Assembly (NCBI GenBank): GCA_037138535.1
Contig: JBAXIG010000072.1
Span: 1 to 7,100 of the forward strand
Length of the DNA stretch: 7,100 nucleotides
From: GCA-2737595 sp037138535
GTDB taxonomy: Bacteria; Actinomycetota; Actinomycetes; Nanopelagicales; Nanopelagicaceae
Direction: 5' to 3'
The number at the start of each line of letters is the position of its first letter. Position 1 is the stretch's first letter. The position numbers were made by a program, and so were the translations under genes. The notes below the pieces were generated by a model, which saw only the letters and a list, made by a program, of their open reading frames with translations, had not been told where the DNA came from and did not search any database. Shown here piece after piece: positions 6,908 to 7,100 of the stretch.

Positions 6908-6913
6908 CTCCTT
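6908..6913 (-). promoter_or_regulatory. Ribosome binding site fixing the GTG start of the patatin-like gene
   Basis: On the minus strand AAGGAG (6913-6908) precedes the GTG at 6901 by six bases, within the normal range. It supports the non-ATG start. Confidence 0.7.
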
Positions 6914-6927
6914 CGCTTGGGATCACT

Positions 6928-6933
6928 ATTATA
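6928..6933 (-). promoter_or_regulatory. Consensus -10 box (TATAAT) of the patatin-like gene
   Basis: TATAAT reads from 6933 to 6928 on the minus strand, a perfect -10 hexamer. Initiation about seven bases on gives a leader of roughly 20 nt with the ribosome binding site inside it. At 16-18 bp upstream there is no good -35; a TTTACT (6953-6948) is only 14 bp away. Confidence 0.55.
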
Positions 6934-7018
6934 GATAGGGCCACACAGTAAATGGTGGACTCTGCCCTCGGAATAATTTCAATATCTCTATGTAGTTTTT
7001 GCCCAGACGTATCTATCT

Positions 7019-7046
7019 ATTCATGAATCTGGCGGAAAACCGGTTT
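7019..7046. repeat. Two adjacent 10-bp palindromes upstream of the right-edge gene start
   Basis: ATTCATGAAT (7019-7028) and AAACCGGTTT (7037-7046) are each perfect palindromes, with eight bases between them and centres 18 bp apart. They are different sequences. They lie before the probable gene start at 7081 and could be operator sites, but ten-base palindromes also arise by chance. Confidence 0.4.
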
Positions 7047-7080
7047 CCTCTGGGATTTGAACTGCAAGGAGTTACTTTGA

Positions 7081-7100
7081 GTGTCAGGTGGTGACACCTA
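7081..7100 (+). CDS. Probable start of a plus-strand gene cut by the right edge
   Basis: AAGGAG (7066-7071) is nine bases before a GTG at 7081. The frame reads M-S-G-G-D-T and is open to the last base. Only six full codons are available, so no product can be suggested. A TTG at 7077 in another frame is followed at once by a stop. The gene would diverge from the patatin-like gene across about 180 bp. Confidence 0.4.

Noticed and set aside
7045..7070. A GTTCAAATC-like stretch on the minus strand resembling a tRNA T-loop
   Set aside because: The flanking bases do not pair into a T-stem, and no acceptor stem or anticodon arm is seen around it.
1..7100. Insertion sequence, prophage, CRISPR array or toxin-antitoxin pair
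   Set aside because: I saw no transposase, integrase, direct-repeat array, target-site duplication or paired small genes. Every stretch longer than 200 bp is occupied by a recognisable gene.

Overview
This window looks like chromosome from a moderate-GC actinobacterium. Three things point that way. The membrane desaturase and the CASTOR/POLLUX-like channel are of types common in Actinobacteria. GTG is used as a start codon for several genes. Several starts appear to be leaderless, with a TANNNT -10 box six bases before the start codon. The balanced base composition would suit a streamlined aquatic actinobacterium, but that is inference and no taxonomic marker gene is present.

Layout: a minus-strand block (3110 down to 1) reads fatty acid desaturase, short zinc-dependent MDR dehydrogenase, membrane-anchored YkuD L,D-transpeptidase, then the first 56 residues of an isochorismatase-like hydrolase that leaves the left edge. 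Diverging from it across about 160 bp is a plus-strand pair: a 633-residue CASTOR/POLLUX-type channel with two RCK-like modules, then a PlsC-type acyltransferase. A patatin-like lipase (6901 to 5960, minus) converges on the acyltransferase with only 11 bp between the two stop codons. The right 200 bp hold the lipase promoter and ribosome binding site, two short palindromes, and a probable plus-strand gene start cut by the window edge.

Together the genes lean towards the cell envelope: lipid desaturation, lysophosphatidic acid acylation, acyl ester hydrolysis, peptidoglycan cross-linking and an ion channel. Only the dehydrogenase/transpeptidase junction (TAATG) shows tight coupling. There is no sign of a mobile element, CRISPR array, tRNA or rRNA. 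I do not see a clearly new multi-gene system. The most informative observations are the repeated leaderless promoter layout, which also revises two start codons, and the unusual channel protein.
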